Shown here: positions 1 to 9,164 of the stretch, in pieces
Layout: each line of letters opens with the position of its first letter
Numbering within the stretch: the stretch's first letter is position 1
NCBI GenBank assembly: GCA_023666945.1
Contig: JAMPAY010000018.1
Coordinates: 1 to 35,801, forward strand
DNA: 35,801 nt
Direction: 5' to 3'
Origin: Paludibacter sp.
Lineage (GTDB): Bacteria; Bacteroidota; Bacteroidia; Bacteroidales; Paludibacteraceae
Position numbers and translations under genes: made by a program
Notes under the pieces: model-generated
What the model was told of the DNA's origin: nothing
Database searches by the model: none
What the model saw: the letters and a program-made list of their open reading frames with translations, nothing else

Positions 1-38
1 TGCTATCTGTGGTTTACAACTGTATAAAGCCTATCATT

Positions 39-71
39 ACGAGACCTTAACGAGATCTCGACGACATCTCG
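39..71. repeat. three phased 11-bp degenerate repeats
   Basis: Three consecutive 11-bp units lie at 39-49, 50-60 and 61-71. They read ACGAGACCTTA, ACGAGATCTCG and ACGACATCTCG. A longer version of the same motif, with five units, lies at 16194-16248. The 11-bp period would place each unit on the same DNA face. The function is unknown; the rest of the intergenic stretch 1-234 shows no gene. Confidence 0.7.
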
Positions 72-234
72 TCCTGCTTTCATTATGTCAATATCCACAA
101 TCGGTCATATTCGCCCAAAACACGGTATAATATTGTATTTTTCAGGCACACCGAAACAAAATACGCACGACAATCTGCTTTTGCCATCACAAAAAAAAAA
201 ACCGAACACGCACGAATTAGCCGCATTCTACTAT

Positions 235-265
235 TTTGGTGTTTACAAAAAATCAACTATCTTTG
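235..265 (+). promoter_or_regulatory. Bacteroidota promoter for the yigZ-like cluster
   Basis: A TTTG at 235-238, a 19-nt spacer and TATCTTTG at 258-265 match the Bacteroidota housekeeping promoter. The start codon at 279 lies 13 nt downstream, so the leader is very short. Confidence 0.8.
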
Positions 266-278
266 CACCATTATTCGT

Positions 279-836
279 ATGCAAGACAACTATCTTACCA
301 TAGCGACACGTTCGGAAGGAGTCTACAAAGACAAAGGCAGCAAATTCCTGGCCTTTGCCGAACCCGTTTCTACACTCAACGAAGTAAAATCACTGCTCGA
401 ACACTACCGCAAAGAGTACTACGATGCACGTCACGTATGCTATGCTTATATGCTGGGTGCCGATCGAGATACTTGGCGAGCCAACGACGATGGCGAACCG
501 TCAGGAACGGCAGGAAAACCCATACTCGGACAAATCAACTCGCAACAACTCACCAATCTGCTCATTGTGGTCGTACGCTATTTCGGTGGGATACTGCTCG
601 GAACAGGAGGACTCACCGTGGCTTATAAAGAAGCGGCAGCCGATGCGCTGCACAATGCCGCTATCATACGTAAAGATGTAACGGTACGACGAACACTGCG
701 TTTCCCCTATGAAAAGATGAACGAAATAATGCGTCTTATCAAAGAAACCGATACACGTATCATCAGCCAACAATACGATAACGAATACATAATCGAATGC
801 GAAATTAAGCAAACCTATGACGGAAGATTTCAGTAA
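279..836 (+). CDS. YigZ / IMPACT-family protein
   Basis: This 185-aa protein has the family's N-terminal pattern: SKFLAFAEPV, then RHVCYAYMLG, then DDGEPSGTAGKPIL, then VVVRYFGGILLGTGGL (about residues 20-115). That is the IMPACT/UPF0029 fold with the invariant DDGEPSGTAG loop. A short C-terminal ferredoxin-like region follows, as in YigZ. In eukaryotes IMPACT modulates translation-control kinases; the bacterial role is not settled. The ATG at 279 sits just below a clear promoter. The 3' end overlaps the next gene by 20 bp, so the two are probably co-translated. Family assignment is firm, cellular role is not. Confidence 0.9.
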   Translation: MQDNYLTIATRSEGVYKDKGSKFLAFAEPVSTLNEVKSLLEHYRKEYYDARHVCYAYMLGADRDTWRANDDGEPSGTAGKPILGQINSQQLTNLLIVVVRYFGGILLGTGGLTVAYKEAAADALHNAAIIRKDVTVRRTLRFPYEKMNEIMRLIKETDTRIISQQYDNEYIIECEIKQTYDGRFQ

Positions 837-1983
837 CATTTGTGCCTACGAAAACGATATGCTTGCAGATGCACTGCAACGAGTGGCTGCAGAACCATCT
901 TTTCTGAAAGTGGTCACAGCCCTACAACAAATGATGCCCGCAGGAACTTTTCAGGCAGAACAAATATGCCAAACACTCACACACATAACCGATGTCGATG
1001 AACTCGACAACACAATCGTGCTGCCTCTCTTGGATTTCGTGCGCCGTACCACCACCCAATCGCTCAGCCTGCAAGGAATCGATTCTATCGATTTACAACA
1101 ACCGGCTCTTTTCCTTACCAATCACCGCGATATTGTACTCGATTCGGCATTCCTGTCTGTACTACTCAAACAGCGCACTGGCGAACGTATATACATAGGT
1201 ATTGGTAATAACCTATTCGCACAGCCTTGGATCGAAGATTTTGTACGTGCCAACAAGTCTTTCAGCGTCATCAGAGGAGGCTTGCCACGCCAAATAGCCA
1301 CCAATTCGGCCAATCTATCGGCTTATATACATCACGTTATCGGCACACTACGACACTCGGTATGGTTGGCACAACGAGAAGGACGTGCCAAAGATTCTAA
1401 CGACCGCACCCAACCCGCCATTCTCAAAATGTTGTCCATGGCAGGCGAAGGTTCTTTCTTGGAACGCATACAAAGGCTCAACATCTGCCCCGTAGCACTC
1501 TCTTACGAATACGACCCCTGCGACCGACTCAAGGCACGAGAGATGCAACTCAAACGAGATAATCCCGATTACAAAAAGACACGACAAGAAGACCTGCTCA
1601 ATATGCAAACAGGCATCTTGGGGAACAAAGGAAATGTTATTTTCCACCTGACACCGTCTATCAATAGCGAATTGGAACAAGTCGCGCATCAAACCAACGT
1701 CCGCAACGAGCAGATCACATTGGTTACCGAAATCATAGACCGACACATACACGCCAATTACCACATCTTTAACACCAATCGTATAGCCTACGACTTGCTC
1801 AAAGGGGAACATCGTTTCACTACCCACTACACCCAAGCCGAAAAAGATGGTTTCATGGCATACATCGATGCACAGATAGCACAAATCGCACTACCCGACA
1901 AAGATGTTCCGTTCTTGCAAGAGAAAATATTGGAAATGTATGCCAATCCCCTCATCAACCACATGGCAGCAAAGGAACAATAA
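817..1983 (+). CDS. PlsC-like acyltransferase
   Basis: This 388-aa protein resembles the Bacteroidota 1-acylglycerol-3-phosphate acyltransferase-like family. The block LFLTNHRDIVLDSAFL (near residues 95-110) resembles the acyltransferase NHxxxxD motif, but the Asp follows the His by six positions rather than five. RGGLPRQIATNSANLSAYI (about 150-170) and the region around AQREGRAKDSNDRTQPAIL (about 190) fit the later acyltransferase blocks. No signal peptide or strong transmembrane segment is visible. It overlaps the upstream gene by 20 bp and is followed 16 bp later by coaD. Substrate is unproven; a membrane phospholipid or lipid A-type acylation is the natural guess. Confidence 0.75.
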   Translation: MTEDFSNICAYENDMLADALQRVAAEPSFLKVVTALQQMMPAGTFQAEQICQTLTHITDVDELDNTIVLPLLDFVRRTTTQSLSLQGIDSIDLQQPALFLTNHRDIVLDSAFLSVLLKQRTGERIYIGIGNNLFAQPWIEDFVRANKSFSVIRGGLPRQIATNSANLSAYIHHVIGTLRHSVWLAQREGRAKDSNDRTQPAILKMLSMAGEGSFLERIQRLNICPVALSYEYDPCDRLKAREMQLKRDNPDYKKTRQEDLLNMQTGILGNKGNVIFHLTPSINSELEQVAHQTNVRNEQITLVTEIIDRHIHANYHIFNTNRIAYDLLKGEHRFTTHYTQAEKDGFMAYIDAQIAQIALPDKDVPFLQEKILEMYANPLINHMAAKEQ

Positions 1984-1999
1984 AAGCAAACAGCATCTT

Positions 2000-2476
2000 A
2001 TGAAGACCGCTATCTTTCCGGGGTCGTTCGACCCTTTCACCATCGGACATTACGACATCGTATGCAGAGCACTCACCATGTTCGATAAGATAATTATTGC
2101 CATCGGACAAAACGGTATAAAAACACCCCTCTTCCCAACGGAAGAACGACTGCGGGCTATTTGCAACGTCTTTGCCGACGAACCCCGCGTACAAGTAGAA
2201 ATATACGACTGCCTTACCGTCGATTTTGCTGCCCGACAAGGTGCACAATTCATTCTGCGAGGTGTACGCTGCGTGGCGGATTTCGAGTACGAACGCAACA
2301 TGGCGGAAGCCAACAAAGAATTGGGAGGAATAGAAACATTGTTGCTCTATACCAGTCCGCAATATGCACACATATCTTCTACTTTGGTACGCGATTTGTA
2401 TGCACATGGTAAAGACATCTCACACTACCTTCCCAAAGCGGAAAACCTAAACAATCATACGAACACACCACTATGA
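2000..2476 (+). CDS. coaD: phosphopantetheine adenylyltransferase
   Basis: CoaD transfers AMP from ATP to 4'-phosphopantetheine, giving dephospho-CoA in the penultimate step of coenzyme A synthesis. The 158-aa product starts MKTAIFPGSFDPFTIGHYDI, which holds the nucleotidyltransferase GSFDPxTxGH signature, and carries the late motif YTSPQYAHISSTLVRDL. The length is normal for CoaD. The ATG at 2000 is chosen because family similarity begins exactly there; an open frame extends further upstream to 1904 but overlaps the acyltransferase gene. Its stop overlaps the next ATG in an ATGA junction, implying translational coupling to the downstream protease. Confidence 0.95.
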   Translation: MKTAIFPGSFDPFTIGHYDIVCRALTMFDKIIIAIGQNGIKTPLFPTEERLRAICNVFADEPRVQVEIYDCLTVDFAARQGAQFILRGVRCVADFEYERNMAEANKELGGIETLLLYTSPQYAHISSTLVRDLYAHGKDISHYLPKAENLNNHTNTPL

Positions 2477-4089
2477 AACACCACACACTTCTGACGCTAT
2501 TCCTATTATTGGTAACATTGTCCCCCCTCTGCGGCCAAAAAACCACCGGGCGTATAGAAAAGAGCCTGACCATTTACAACGATGTATTGCGCCAATTAGA
2601 CATCAATTATGCCGATACTCTCAATTACGATGACCTCGTAGAAACAAGCATTCAACAGATGCTGCGCAAAGTCGATCCTTATACTGTCTATATTCCCGAA
2701 GACAAAACAAGCGACCTGCGTTTCATGACAACGGGCAAATATGGTGGTATCGGTGCCATCATCATGCAAAGGGGCGATACGGTCTGTATCTCCCAACCCT
2801 ACGAGGGAATGCCGGCACAAAAGAACGACGTACGAGCCGGCGACAAAATAATGACAGTCGATGGCAAATCCGCTATAGGTCGAAGCACCTCCGAAATATC
2901 CGCATTGCTGAAAGGAACTCCTAAAAGCACTGTCACACTACGCTTGTTGCGAGAGGGAGTCGATAAACCCATCATACGCAGTTTCGAACGCGAAGAAATA
3001 AAGATTAGCCCTATAGGATACGCCACCGCACTCCCCAATCATATCGGTTATATTGCTTTCACCGAATTTACGGAAAACTCCGCAAAACTCTTCCAACAAA
3101 CAGTGGACAATTTAGTCGAACAAGATAGCATCACTGCACTTATCATCGACCTGCGCAACAACGGCGGCGGCATCATCGATGAGGCCATTCATCTATTGTC
3201 TGCTTTCCTTCCTAAAGGAACAGAAGTGGTATGCACGAAAGGCAGAACGCAATCATCCAACCGCACCTACAAAACGCCCCTACCTCCCCAATACCCTGAC
3301 ATGCCCTTAGTGGTCATTGTTAACGAACATTCGGCATCTGCTGCCGAAATAGTGGCAGGAGCATTGCAAGACCTCGACCGCGCAACACTTATAGGAACAC
3401 GCACCTACGGGAAAGGCTTGGTACAATCCATCCGTCCCATAGCCTACAATGGGCATCTGAAAGTTACCACTTCCAAGTACTACATTCCCTCCGGACGCTG
3501 CATACAAGCCATCGACTATTCTAAGCGCCGTTCCGATGGTAGTGTGGAACGAGTACCCGACAGCCTTACCCATGTCTTCTACACCCAAAAAGGACGTCCT
3601 GTACGCGATGGTGGCGGAATCGAGCCGGATATTCTCATCAACGATTCTTCCAAAGTGGATATCTGCTATAGTCTCTACACTAAGAACTTGTTCTTCGATT
3701 ATGCCACACGTTATCGCCGAATGCACGACACACTCCCCGCAAAACCGGCCGACTACATCGTAAGCGATACTATATTGGCTGATTTTCGCAACTTCCTGAA
3801 CGAACGCCGATTCACTTACGAAACCGAAACCTCCAAATACTTTGCCGATGTACTCGAAATGGCAAAACACGAAGACATCGATTCCACCACATTGCAATCA
3901 TTAGAAGCAATGAAAGATAGTCTTACCGCCAACTGGCAAGACGCATTCGATCGACACAAAGAAGAAATTCGGGAACTGTTAGGCAGAGAAATCGTAGAAC
4001 GCTATTTCTACCAACAAGGTGTTTATGCCTACAATATGCGTTACGACAAAGAATTGAAACGAGCATTGGAAGAATATATTAAGCCCTGA
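2473..4089 (+). CDS. S41 carboxyl-terminal processing protease with PDZ domain
   Basis: The 538-aa protein belongs to the CtpA/Tsp family of serine proteases that trim exported proteins in the periplasm. Residues 1-21 are a signal peptide ending near SPLCGQ. A PDZ domain follows (about 90-170, with YGGIGAIIM and VRAGDKIMTVDGKS). The S41 core includes LRNNGGG and NEHSASAAEIVAGAL. By alignment with E. coli Tsp (Ser430/Lys455/Gln459), the catalytic residues are Ser289, Lys314 in GTRTYGKGLVQ and Gln318, with identical spacing. The C-terminal 150 residues are helical and family-typical. The gene overlaps coaD by 4 bp and ends its cluster before a terminator hairpin. Confidence 0.93.
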   Translation: MKHHTLLTLFLLLVTLSPLCGQKTTGRIEKSLTIYNDVLRQLDINYADTLNYDDLVETSIQQMLRKVDPYTVYIPEDKTSDLRFMTTGKYGGIGAIIMQRGDTVCISQPYEGMPAQKNDVRAGDKIMTVDGKSAIGRSTSEISALLKGTPKSTVTLRLLREGVDKPIIRSFEREEIKISPIGYATALPNHIGYIAFTEFTENSAKLFQQTVDNLVEQDSITALIIDLRNNGGGIIDEAIHLLSAFLPKGTEVVCTKGRTQSSNRTYKTPLPPQYPDMPLVVIVNEHSASAAEIVAGALQDLDRATLIGTRTYGKGLVQSIRPIAYNGHLKVTTSKYYIPSGRCIQAIDYSKRRSDGSVERVPDSLTHVFYTQKGRPVRDGGGIEPDILINDSSKVDICYSLYTKNLFFDYATRYRRMHDTLPAKPADYIVSDTILADFRNFLNERRFTYETETSKYFADVLEMAKHEDIDSTTLQSLEAMKDSLTANWQDAFDRHKEEIRELLGREIVERYFYQQGVYAYNMRYDKELKRALEEYIKP

Positions 4090-4159
4090 TTTCTATTACG
4101 TCATCTGCCAATCAACCTCATTTTGGCAACCTCGCACAACGTAAACAACCTACCTATAT

Positions 4160-4196
4160 AAGCAGAGAATCCGCCTTGGCTGATTCCCTGCTTTTC
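4160..4196 (+). terminator. intrinsic terminator after the protease gene
   Basis: A 12-bp stem pairs 4160-4171 with 4182-4193, with one A-C mismatch and a 10-nt loop, followed by a T-rich run. It lies 70 bp after the protease stop and ends the yigZ-coaD-protease cluster. The rest of 4090-4247 shows no gene. Confidence 0.75.
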
Positions 4197-4247
4197 TTCT
4201 ATCTCTACAAATACTATTCCTTTCCTAAAAAATCATGGAAATATTTC

Positions 4248-4278
4248 TTTAATAATCAAAATAAATATTGTACCTTTG
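4248..4278 (+). promoter_or_regulatory. probable nqr operon promoter
   Basis: TACCTTTG at 4271-4278 matches the -7 element. The -33 position reads TTTA (4248-4251) with 19-nt spacing, weaker than the usual TTTG. This predicts a leader of about 100 nt before nqrA, which contains only a small imperfect hairpin and no recognisable riboswitch. Confidence 0.65.
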
Positions 4279-4384
4279 CAAATTGTTGGAAAGTGCCTTT
4301 CAATCATACTATACTATTCATATACAAAGTTTTAGGCATTTTCCTCCCTATTGATTGGCAAAAGAATTAACAACACATAACGTT

Positions 4385-5764
4385 ATGAACAAAGTAATCA
4401 AACTGACAAAAGGTTTGGACATTGACATCACGGGGGCTGCTTCTAAAACAATAGGAAGCATCTATCGCCCTGCTGTATTTGCCGTTGTTCCCGACCATTT
4501 TGCGGGCATTACCCCGAAGATTTTGGTGAAAGAAGGAATGCGTGTCAAAGCAGGAACTCCTCTCTTCCACGACAAACAGTTTGCTGCCATGAATTTTGCT
4601 TCGCCCGTTTCAGGAACGGTGCTGGCAATCAATCGCGGCGAACGCCGAAAAGTACTGTCTATTACCATCGAGGCTGACCTCCGGACGGAATACGAACAGT
4701 ATGCGTGCAATCTTTCCACAATGAGTGCAGAAGATGTTAAAGCACATATTCTGAAAGCAGGTTTGTGGGGCTACATCAAACAACGTCCCTACGATGTTAT
4801 CGCCAACCCGGAAAAGACTCCTAAGGCTGTATTCATCTCTTGTTTCGATTCTGCACCTTTGGCTCCCGACTACGAATATGTACTGCAAGGCAGAACCGAA
4901 GACCTGCAAGCAGGTATCAATGCGTTAGCCAAATTGACCGACGGTAAAGTGTACCTTGGGCTGAAAGCAGGCAAAAAATCGGCTCTATTCCATGGTCTGA
5001 AGAACGTGGAAATAACCGAATTTGCAGGTCCTCATCCTGCAGGCAATGTAGGTGTTCAAATCAACCACATCGCCCCCGTTAACAAGGGAGAAATGGTACT
5101 GACCGTCAATATTCAGGACTTGGCTATCATAGGTCGCCTCTTTTCCAAAGGCATTGTCGACCAACAGCGCATTGTTGCACTAACAGGTCCTATGGTGGTA
5201 GAACCCAAGTACTACAATGTTTTGCCCGGTATGCAATATGCCGCTGTTCTCAAATCCAACGTACATACGGAATTACCTTTGCGATATATCTGCGGCAATG
5301 TCTTGTCCGGGCATCAAGTGTTGGCTGATGAAATCATCGAACCCTATTGCAATCAGATTTCCGTAATCGACGAAGGAAGCGAAACACATGAGTTTATGGG
5401 TTGGGCAATGCCTCGTTTCGACTTGTTCAGCACAAGCAATACCTATACAAGCAAACTCTTCAACAGCAAGTTGTATCGTTCGTTCTTCGGCAAAAAAGAG
5501 TTCCATTACGATGCTCGTATGTTGGGTGGCAGACGTGCCATTATCGTATCGGGTGAATATGACAAAGTATTGCCTATGGATATTTATCCCGAATTCTTGA
5601 TAAAGGCTATGATTGCCGGCAATTTAGACAAGATGGAGCAATTGGGAGCATACGAAATAGCCCCCGAAGATGTGGCACTTTGCGAATATGTATGTACTTC
5701 CAAAATGCCTCTGCAAGCCATTGTTCGCAAGGCTTTGGACAATATGAAATCAGAATTGGAATAA
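4385..5764 (+). CDS. nqrA: Na+-translocating NADH:quinone reductase subunit A
   Basis: NqrA is the cytoplasmic-side, non-membrane subunit of the Na+-pumping NADH:quinone oxidoreductase. The 459-aa product opens MNKVIKLTKGLDIDITGAA, the normal NqrA start. An in-frame upstream ATG at 4355 would add ten residues without family support, so 4385 is preferred. KTIGSIYRPAVFAVVPDHF and the lipoyl-like hairpin region MRVKAGTPLFHDKQFAAMNFASPVSGTV (split across residues 50-85) are characteristic. The length matches family members. It is the first gene of a gapless six-gene operon; nqrB begins 3 bp after its stop. Confidence 0.96.
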   Translation: MNKVIKLTKGLDIDITGAASKTIGSIYRPAVFAVVPDHFAGITPKILVKEGMRVKAGTPLFHDKQFAAMNFASPVSGTVLAINRGERRKVLSITIEADLRTEYEQYACNLSTMSAEDVKAHILKAGLWGYIKQRPYDVIANPEKTPKAVFISCFDSAPLAPDYEYVLQGRTEDLQAGINALAKLTDGKVYLGLKAGKKSALFHGLKNVEITEFAGPHPAGNVGVQINHIAPVNKGEMVLTVNIQDLAIIGRLFSKGIVDQQRIVALTGPMVVEPKYYNVLPGMQYAAVLKSNVHTELPLRYICGNVLSGHQVLADEIIEPYCNQISVIDEGSETHEFMGWAMPRFDLFSTSNTYTSKLFNSKLYRSFFGKKEFHYDARMLGGRRAIIVSGEYDKVLPMDIYPEFLIKAMIAGNLDKMEQLGAYEIAPEDVALCEYVCTSKMPLQAIVRKALDNMKSELE

Positions 5765-5767
5765 GTT

Positions 5768-6973
5768 ATGAAAGGTTTATATAATTTAATGGAAAAACTC
5801 CGTCCCGCTTTCTCCGAAGGCGGCAAATTGCACGCATTTCACAGCCTGTTCGACGGATTTGACACGTTCCTCTTCACACCCAATACAACTCAAAAACGTA
5901 TAGGTGTGCAGATTCATGATGCAAGCGACTCCAAGCGTACCATGATTGTGGTAGTATTGGCATTGGTGCCCGCCATGCTCTTCGGTATGTACAATGTAGG
6001 TTATCAGCATTTCTTGGCCACGGGACAGGTAGCAGGATTTTGGGCTACCTTTGCCTTTGGTCTGCTGGCTGTACTGCCCTACATATTGGTATCTTATATT
6101 GTCGGTCTCGGCATTGAGTTTACAGTAGCCCAATGGAAAGGCGAAGAGATTCAGGAAGGTTTTTTGGTATCGGGTTTCCTGATTCCGCTGATTGTGCCTA
6201 TCGATACACCGCTTTGGATGGTGGCTATAGCCACGGCCTTTGCTGTTATTTTCGCTAAAGAGGTATTTGGTGGTACAGGATACAATATCTTTAATGTAGC
6301 GTTGGTTACACGTGCATTCCTCTTCTTTGCCTACCCCACTAAGATGTCGGGCGACCAAGTCTTTGTCCGCACAAACGGTACATGGGGTTGGGACAATGGC
6401 AAAACATTGGTAGACGGTTTCTCTGGAGCCACTCCGCTCGGTCAAATTGCCACTTCGTCAGATGCTACCGTGCAAATAACAAATACGGTAGGTAGTCCGC
6501 TCTCATTTATGGATGCACTCAACGGATTATATCCCGGTTCTGTAGGCGAAACCTGCGTATGGGCTATTCTGCTCGGTGCCTGCTTGTTGCTACTGACTAA
6601 AGTAGCCAGTTGGAAAACCATGTTAAGCATTTTTGTTGGTGGTGGTTTAACAGCCTATCTCTTTAACATTGGCGGTATTGACACTGCGGCTGCTAATACT
6701 CCTTGGTATATGCACTTGGTATTGGGAGGTTTCGCTTTCGGTGCTGTATTCATGGCCACCGACCCTGTCACATCGGCACGTACGGAATGTGGTAAATGGA
6801 TTTATGGTTTCCTGATTGGGGTGATGGCCATCACCATTCGTGTACTCAATCCGGGTTATCCCGAAGGTATGATGCTCAGTATTCTGTTGCTCAATGCCTT
6901 CGCACCGCTCATCGACTGGTGTGTGGTACAAGTAAACATTAAGAAACGCCTCAAACGAGCCACAACGAAATAA
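5768..6973 (+). CDS. nqrB: Na+-translocating NADH:quinone reductase subunit B
   Basis: NqrB is the large integral-membrane subunit carrying riboflavin and covalent FMN and forming much of the Na+ path. The 401-aa product has about ten hydrophobic segments (for example residues 55-80, 92-115, 135-165 and 260-285). The covalent flavinylation motif appears as DGFSGATPLGQ, with the FMN-bearing Thr at residue 222, equivalent to V. cholerae Thr236. The conserved stretch GGTGYNIFNVALVTRAFLFF supports full length. The flavin would be attached by an ApbE-type transferase, which is not encoded in this window. Confidence 0.96.
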   Translation: MKGLYNLMEKLRPAFSEGGKLHAFHSLFDGFDTFLFTPNTTQKRIGVQIHDASDSKRTMIVVVLALVPAMLFGMYNVGYQHFLATGQVAGFWATFAFGLLAVLPYILVSYIVGLGIEFTVAQWKGEEIQEGFLVSGFLIPLIVPIDTPLWMVAIATAFAVIFAKEVFGGTGYNIFNVALVTRAFLFFAYPTKMSGDQVFVRTNGTWGWDNGKTLVDGFSGATPLGQIATSSDATVQITNTVGSPLSFMDALNGLYPGSVGETCVWAILLGACLLLLTKVASWKTMLSIFVGGGLTAYLFNIGGIDTAAANTPWYMHLVLGGFAFGAVFMATDPVTSARTECGKWIYGFLIGVMAITIRVLNPGYPEGMMLSILLLNAFAPLIDWCVVQVNIKKRLKRATTK

Positions 6974-7060
6974 CGATTCATATCTGACAACGCCACTCGG
7001 GCGCAATAAACAGCAGGAATGCTCTTACTAAAGCCCATAGGCAACGTCACATTACACTAT

Positions 7061-7843
7061 ATGCAGAATATGAAAAAGAAGAAATTTATATGTTCCGTTT
7101 GTGGATATGTCCACATCGGAGACAACGCCCCTGAGGAATGCCCGCAATGCCATCAGAAAGGTGTTTTTGTAGCACAAAAACAAGGGCTGGATACCAACAG
7201 CAACGTCTATACGATGATATACGCTACCGTAATGGTTATCATTGTAGCCGTATTGCTGGCGGTCGTATCTATGGCGCTTAAACCCAAGCAAGATGCCAAT
7301 GTTGAATTGGATAAGAAGAAACAAATACTTTCTTCACTCAACATTGATTTGAAAGGTCAAGACGTCGAAGCCTTGTATACACAAATCATCAACGAGCAAC
7401 AGTTCGAGGGTAAGACCTACTATGTTGCCACTTTGGAAGATGCCACCAAATACATCATACCGATGCAGGGTGCAGGCCTATGGGGGGCCATTTGGGGCTA
7501 CATTGCTTTAGATAGCGACAAAAGCACTATCTATGGTACATATTTCAATCATGATAGCGAAACGCCCGGTTTAGGTGGCGAAATCACTACAGCGAAATTC
7601 CAAAACGGATTCGTAGGTAAACATATCACTCAAAATGGTGCCATAACCGACATTCATATAGTGAAATCGGAACCTACAGAAGAAGAAGTACAAGGTATTT
7701 CGGGTGCAACCATTACATCCGGTGGTGTGGAAACAATGATTAATAATACAATCGCTGACTACGCTGCTTTCTTGCAAGAACAAGCACCTGCTACAGAAGT
7801 AGAAACAGAGGTTACTGAACCATCAAACGAAGAGGAGGATTAA
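7061..7843 (+). CDS. nqrC: Na+-NQR subunit C with N-terminal rubredoxin-like domain
   Basis: From about residue 44 (LDTNSNVYTMIYATVMVII) onward this is ordinary NqrC: one transmembrane helix (about 50-72), then a periplasmic flavin domain. Its covalent-FMN motif GISGATITSGG places the FMN-bearing Thr near residue 217. Preceding the helix is a domain of about 40 residues that NqrC normally lacks: KKFICSVCGYVHIGDNAPEE followed by CPQC. Its four cysteines (11, 14, 27, 30) and GY/AP pattern match the rubredoxin-like domain found in rubrerythrins, which binds Fe or Zn. It would lie in the cytoplasm. The start could be 7061 or 7070; an ATG at 7019 would add 14 unlikely residues. It sits between nqrB and nqrD as usual. 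Confidence 0.93.
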   Translation: MQNMKKKKFICSVCGYVHIGDNAPEECPQCHQKGVFVAQKQGLDTNSNVYTMIYATVMVIIVAVLLAVVSMALKPKQDANVELDKKKQILSSLNIDLKGQDVEALYTQIINEQQFEGKTYYVATLEDATKYIIPMQGAGLWGAIWGYIALDSDKSTIYGTYFNHDSETPGLGGEITTAKFQNGFVGKHITQNGAITDIHIVKSEPTEEEVQGISGATITSGGVETMINNTIADYAAFLQEQAPATEVETEVTEPSNEEED

Positions 7844-7845
7844 AC

Positions 7846-8472
7846 ATGGCACTCTCACAAAAAACAAAAGAAACTTTACTCGGACCACTCAACGCTAACA
7901 ATCCGGTAGTGGTTCAGATCTTGGGTATATGTTCGGCACTTGCAGTAACCGTCCAGTTAAAACCCGCCCTTGTAATGGGTATTGCCGTTACTATTATTGT
8001 GGCAATGGCCAACGTAGTGGTATCGCTCTTGCGTAAGACAATTCCTACTCGTATTCGTATTATTGTACAATTGGTAGTAGTTGCCGCCTTGGTAACGCTG
8101 GTGAGCGAAGTGCTGAAAGCATTTGCTTATGATGTGGCAGTACAGTTGTCGGTATACATTGGATTGATTATCACAAACTGTATCCTTATGGGACGCTTGG
8201 AGGCTTTTGCCATGTCAAACGGACCTTGGGATTCGTTTCTTGACGGATTAGGCAACGGCTTTGGTTACGCCATTATATTGGTTATCGTAGCCTTCTTCCG
8301 CGAACTGCTCGGTAGCGGTACGCTGATGGGCTTCCAAGTAATACCACAATGGTGCTACGAACACGGATATACCAACTGCGGTATGATGATGATGCCTGCC
8401 ATGGCACTCATTATTGTAGCATGCGTAATTTGGGCACATCGTGGCATCAATAAGGAAGAAACCAAGAAATAA
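7846..8472 (+). CDS. nqrD: Na+-translocating NADH:quinone reductase subunit D
   Basis: The 208-aa integral membrane protein has six hydrophobic segments. Together with NqrE it coordinates an intramembrane iron centre. The ligand cysteines expected from V. cholerae NqrD (Cys29, Cys112) are present at the same positions, in QILGICSALAVT and LIITNCILMGRLEAF. It begins 2 bp after the nqrC stop. Confidence 0.96.
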   Translation: MALSQKTKETLLGPLNANNPVVVQILGICSALAVTVQLKPALVMGIAVTIIVAMANVVVSLLRKTIPTRIRIIVQLVVVAALVTLVSEVLKAFAYDVAVQLSVYIGLIITNCILMGRLEAFAMSNGPWDSFLDGLGNGFGYAIILVIVAFFRELLGSGTLMGFQVIPQWCYEHGYTNCGMMMMPAMALIIVACVIWAHRGINKEETKK

Positions 8473-8510
8473 ATAATAATATCACGTAGAATCTGTAATC
8501 AATAAAAGAT

Positions 8511-9155
8511 ATGGAACATGCATTAAGTCTTTTTGTCAGAAGCATCTTTGCTGACAACATGATATTTGCCTATTTCTTGGGAATGTGCTCTTATTTGGCA
8601 GTATCGAAAAATGTTAAAACCAGTGCGGGGTTGGGTGTCGCCGTAACTTTCGTCTTGCTGGTAACACTGCCCATCAACTATCTGCTCGAAACCTATGTAT
8701 TGGGTAATGGTGCCTTGGCATGGATGGGCGAAGCCTTTGCTGATGTCAACCTCAGTTACCTCAGTTTTATTTTGTACATTGCAGTCATTGCCGCTATCGT
8801 ACAATTGGTAGAAATGATTGTTGAAAAATACAGTCCGTCGCTCTATGCTTCGTTGGGTATTTTCTTACCTCTTATTGCCGTAAACTGCGCTATCATGGGT
8901 GCCAGTTTGTTCATGCAACAACGTGTAGGGTTGGCAGCCACCGACCCTAAAGCCATCTGCAATATAGGTGATGCCCTGATGTACGCATTAGGTTCGGGTA
9001 TTGGTTGGTTGTTGGCCATTGTATGCCTTGCCGCCATACGTGAGAAGATGGAATATAGCGATGTACCAAAGCCTCTGCAAGGTTTGGGAATTACTTTCAT
9101 TACCGTAGGACTGATGGCTATGGCATTTATGTGTTTTAGTGGACTCAAGATGTAA
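8511..9155 (+). CDS. nqrE: Na+-translocating NADH:quinone reductase subunit E
   Basis: This 214-aa six-helix membrane subunit is a paralogue of NqrD in inverted topology. Cysteines in YFLGMCSYLAVS (Cys26) and IAVNCAIMGASLF (Cys126) are the expected iron ligands shared with NqrD. It starts 38 bp after nqrD and ends 9 bp before nqrF. Length and motifs are normal. Confidence 0.96.
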   Translation: MEHALSLFVRSIFADNMIFAYFLGMCSYLAVSKNVKTSAGLGVAVTFVLLVTLPINYLLETYVLGNGALAWMGEAFADVNLSYLSFILYIAVIAAIVQLVEMIVEKYSPSLYASLGIFLPLIAVNCAIMGASLFMQQRVGLAATDPKAICNIGDALMYALGSGIGWLLAIVCLAAIREKMEYSDVPKPLQGLGITFITVGLMAMAFMCFSGLKM

Positions 9156-9164
9156 TTTAGAGAT

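Noticed and set aside
85..303. 72-codon frame before the first gene
   Set aside because: It runs through the 11-bp repeat's flank and across the promoter at 235-265, with no protein-like pattern; real coding begins at 279.
4176..4370. 64-codon frame between the protease gene and nqrA
   Set aside because: It starts inside the terminator hairpin and crosses the nqr promoter and leader; the composition is that of A+T-rich intergenic DNA.
4355..4384. Upstream start for nqrA
   Set aside because: It would add ten residues with no family counterpart; similarity starts at 4385.
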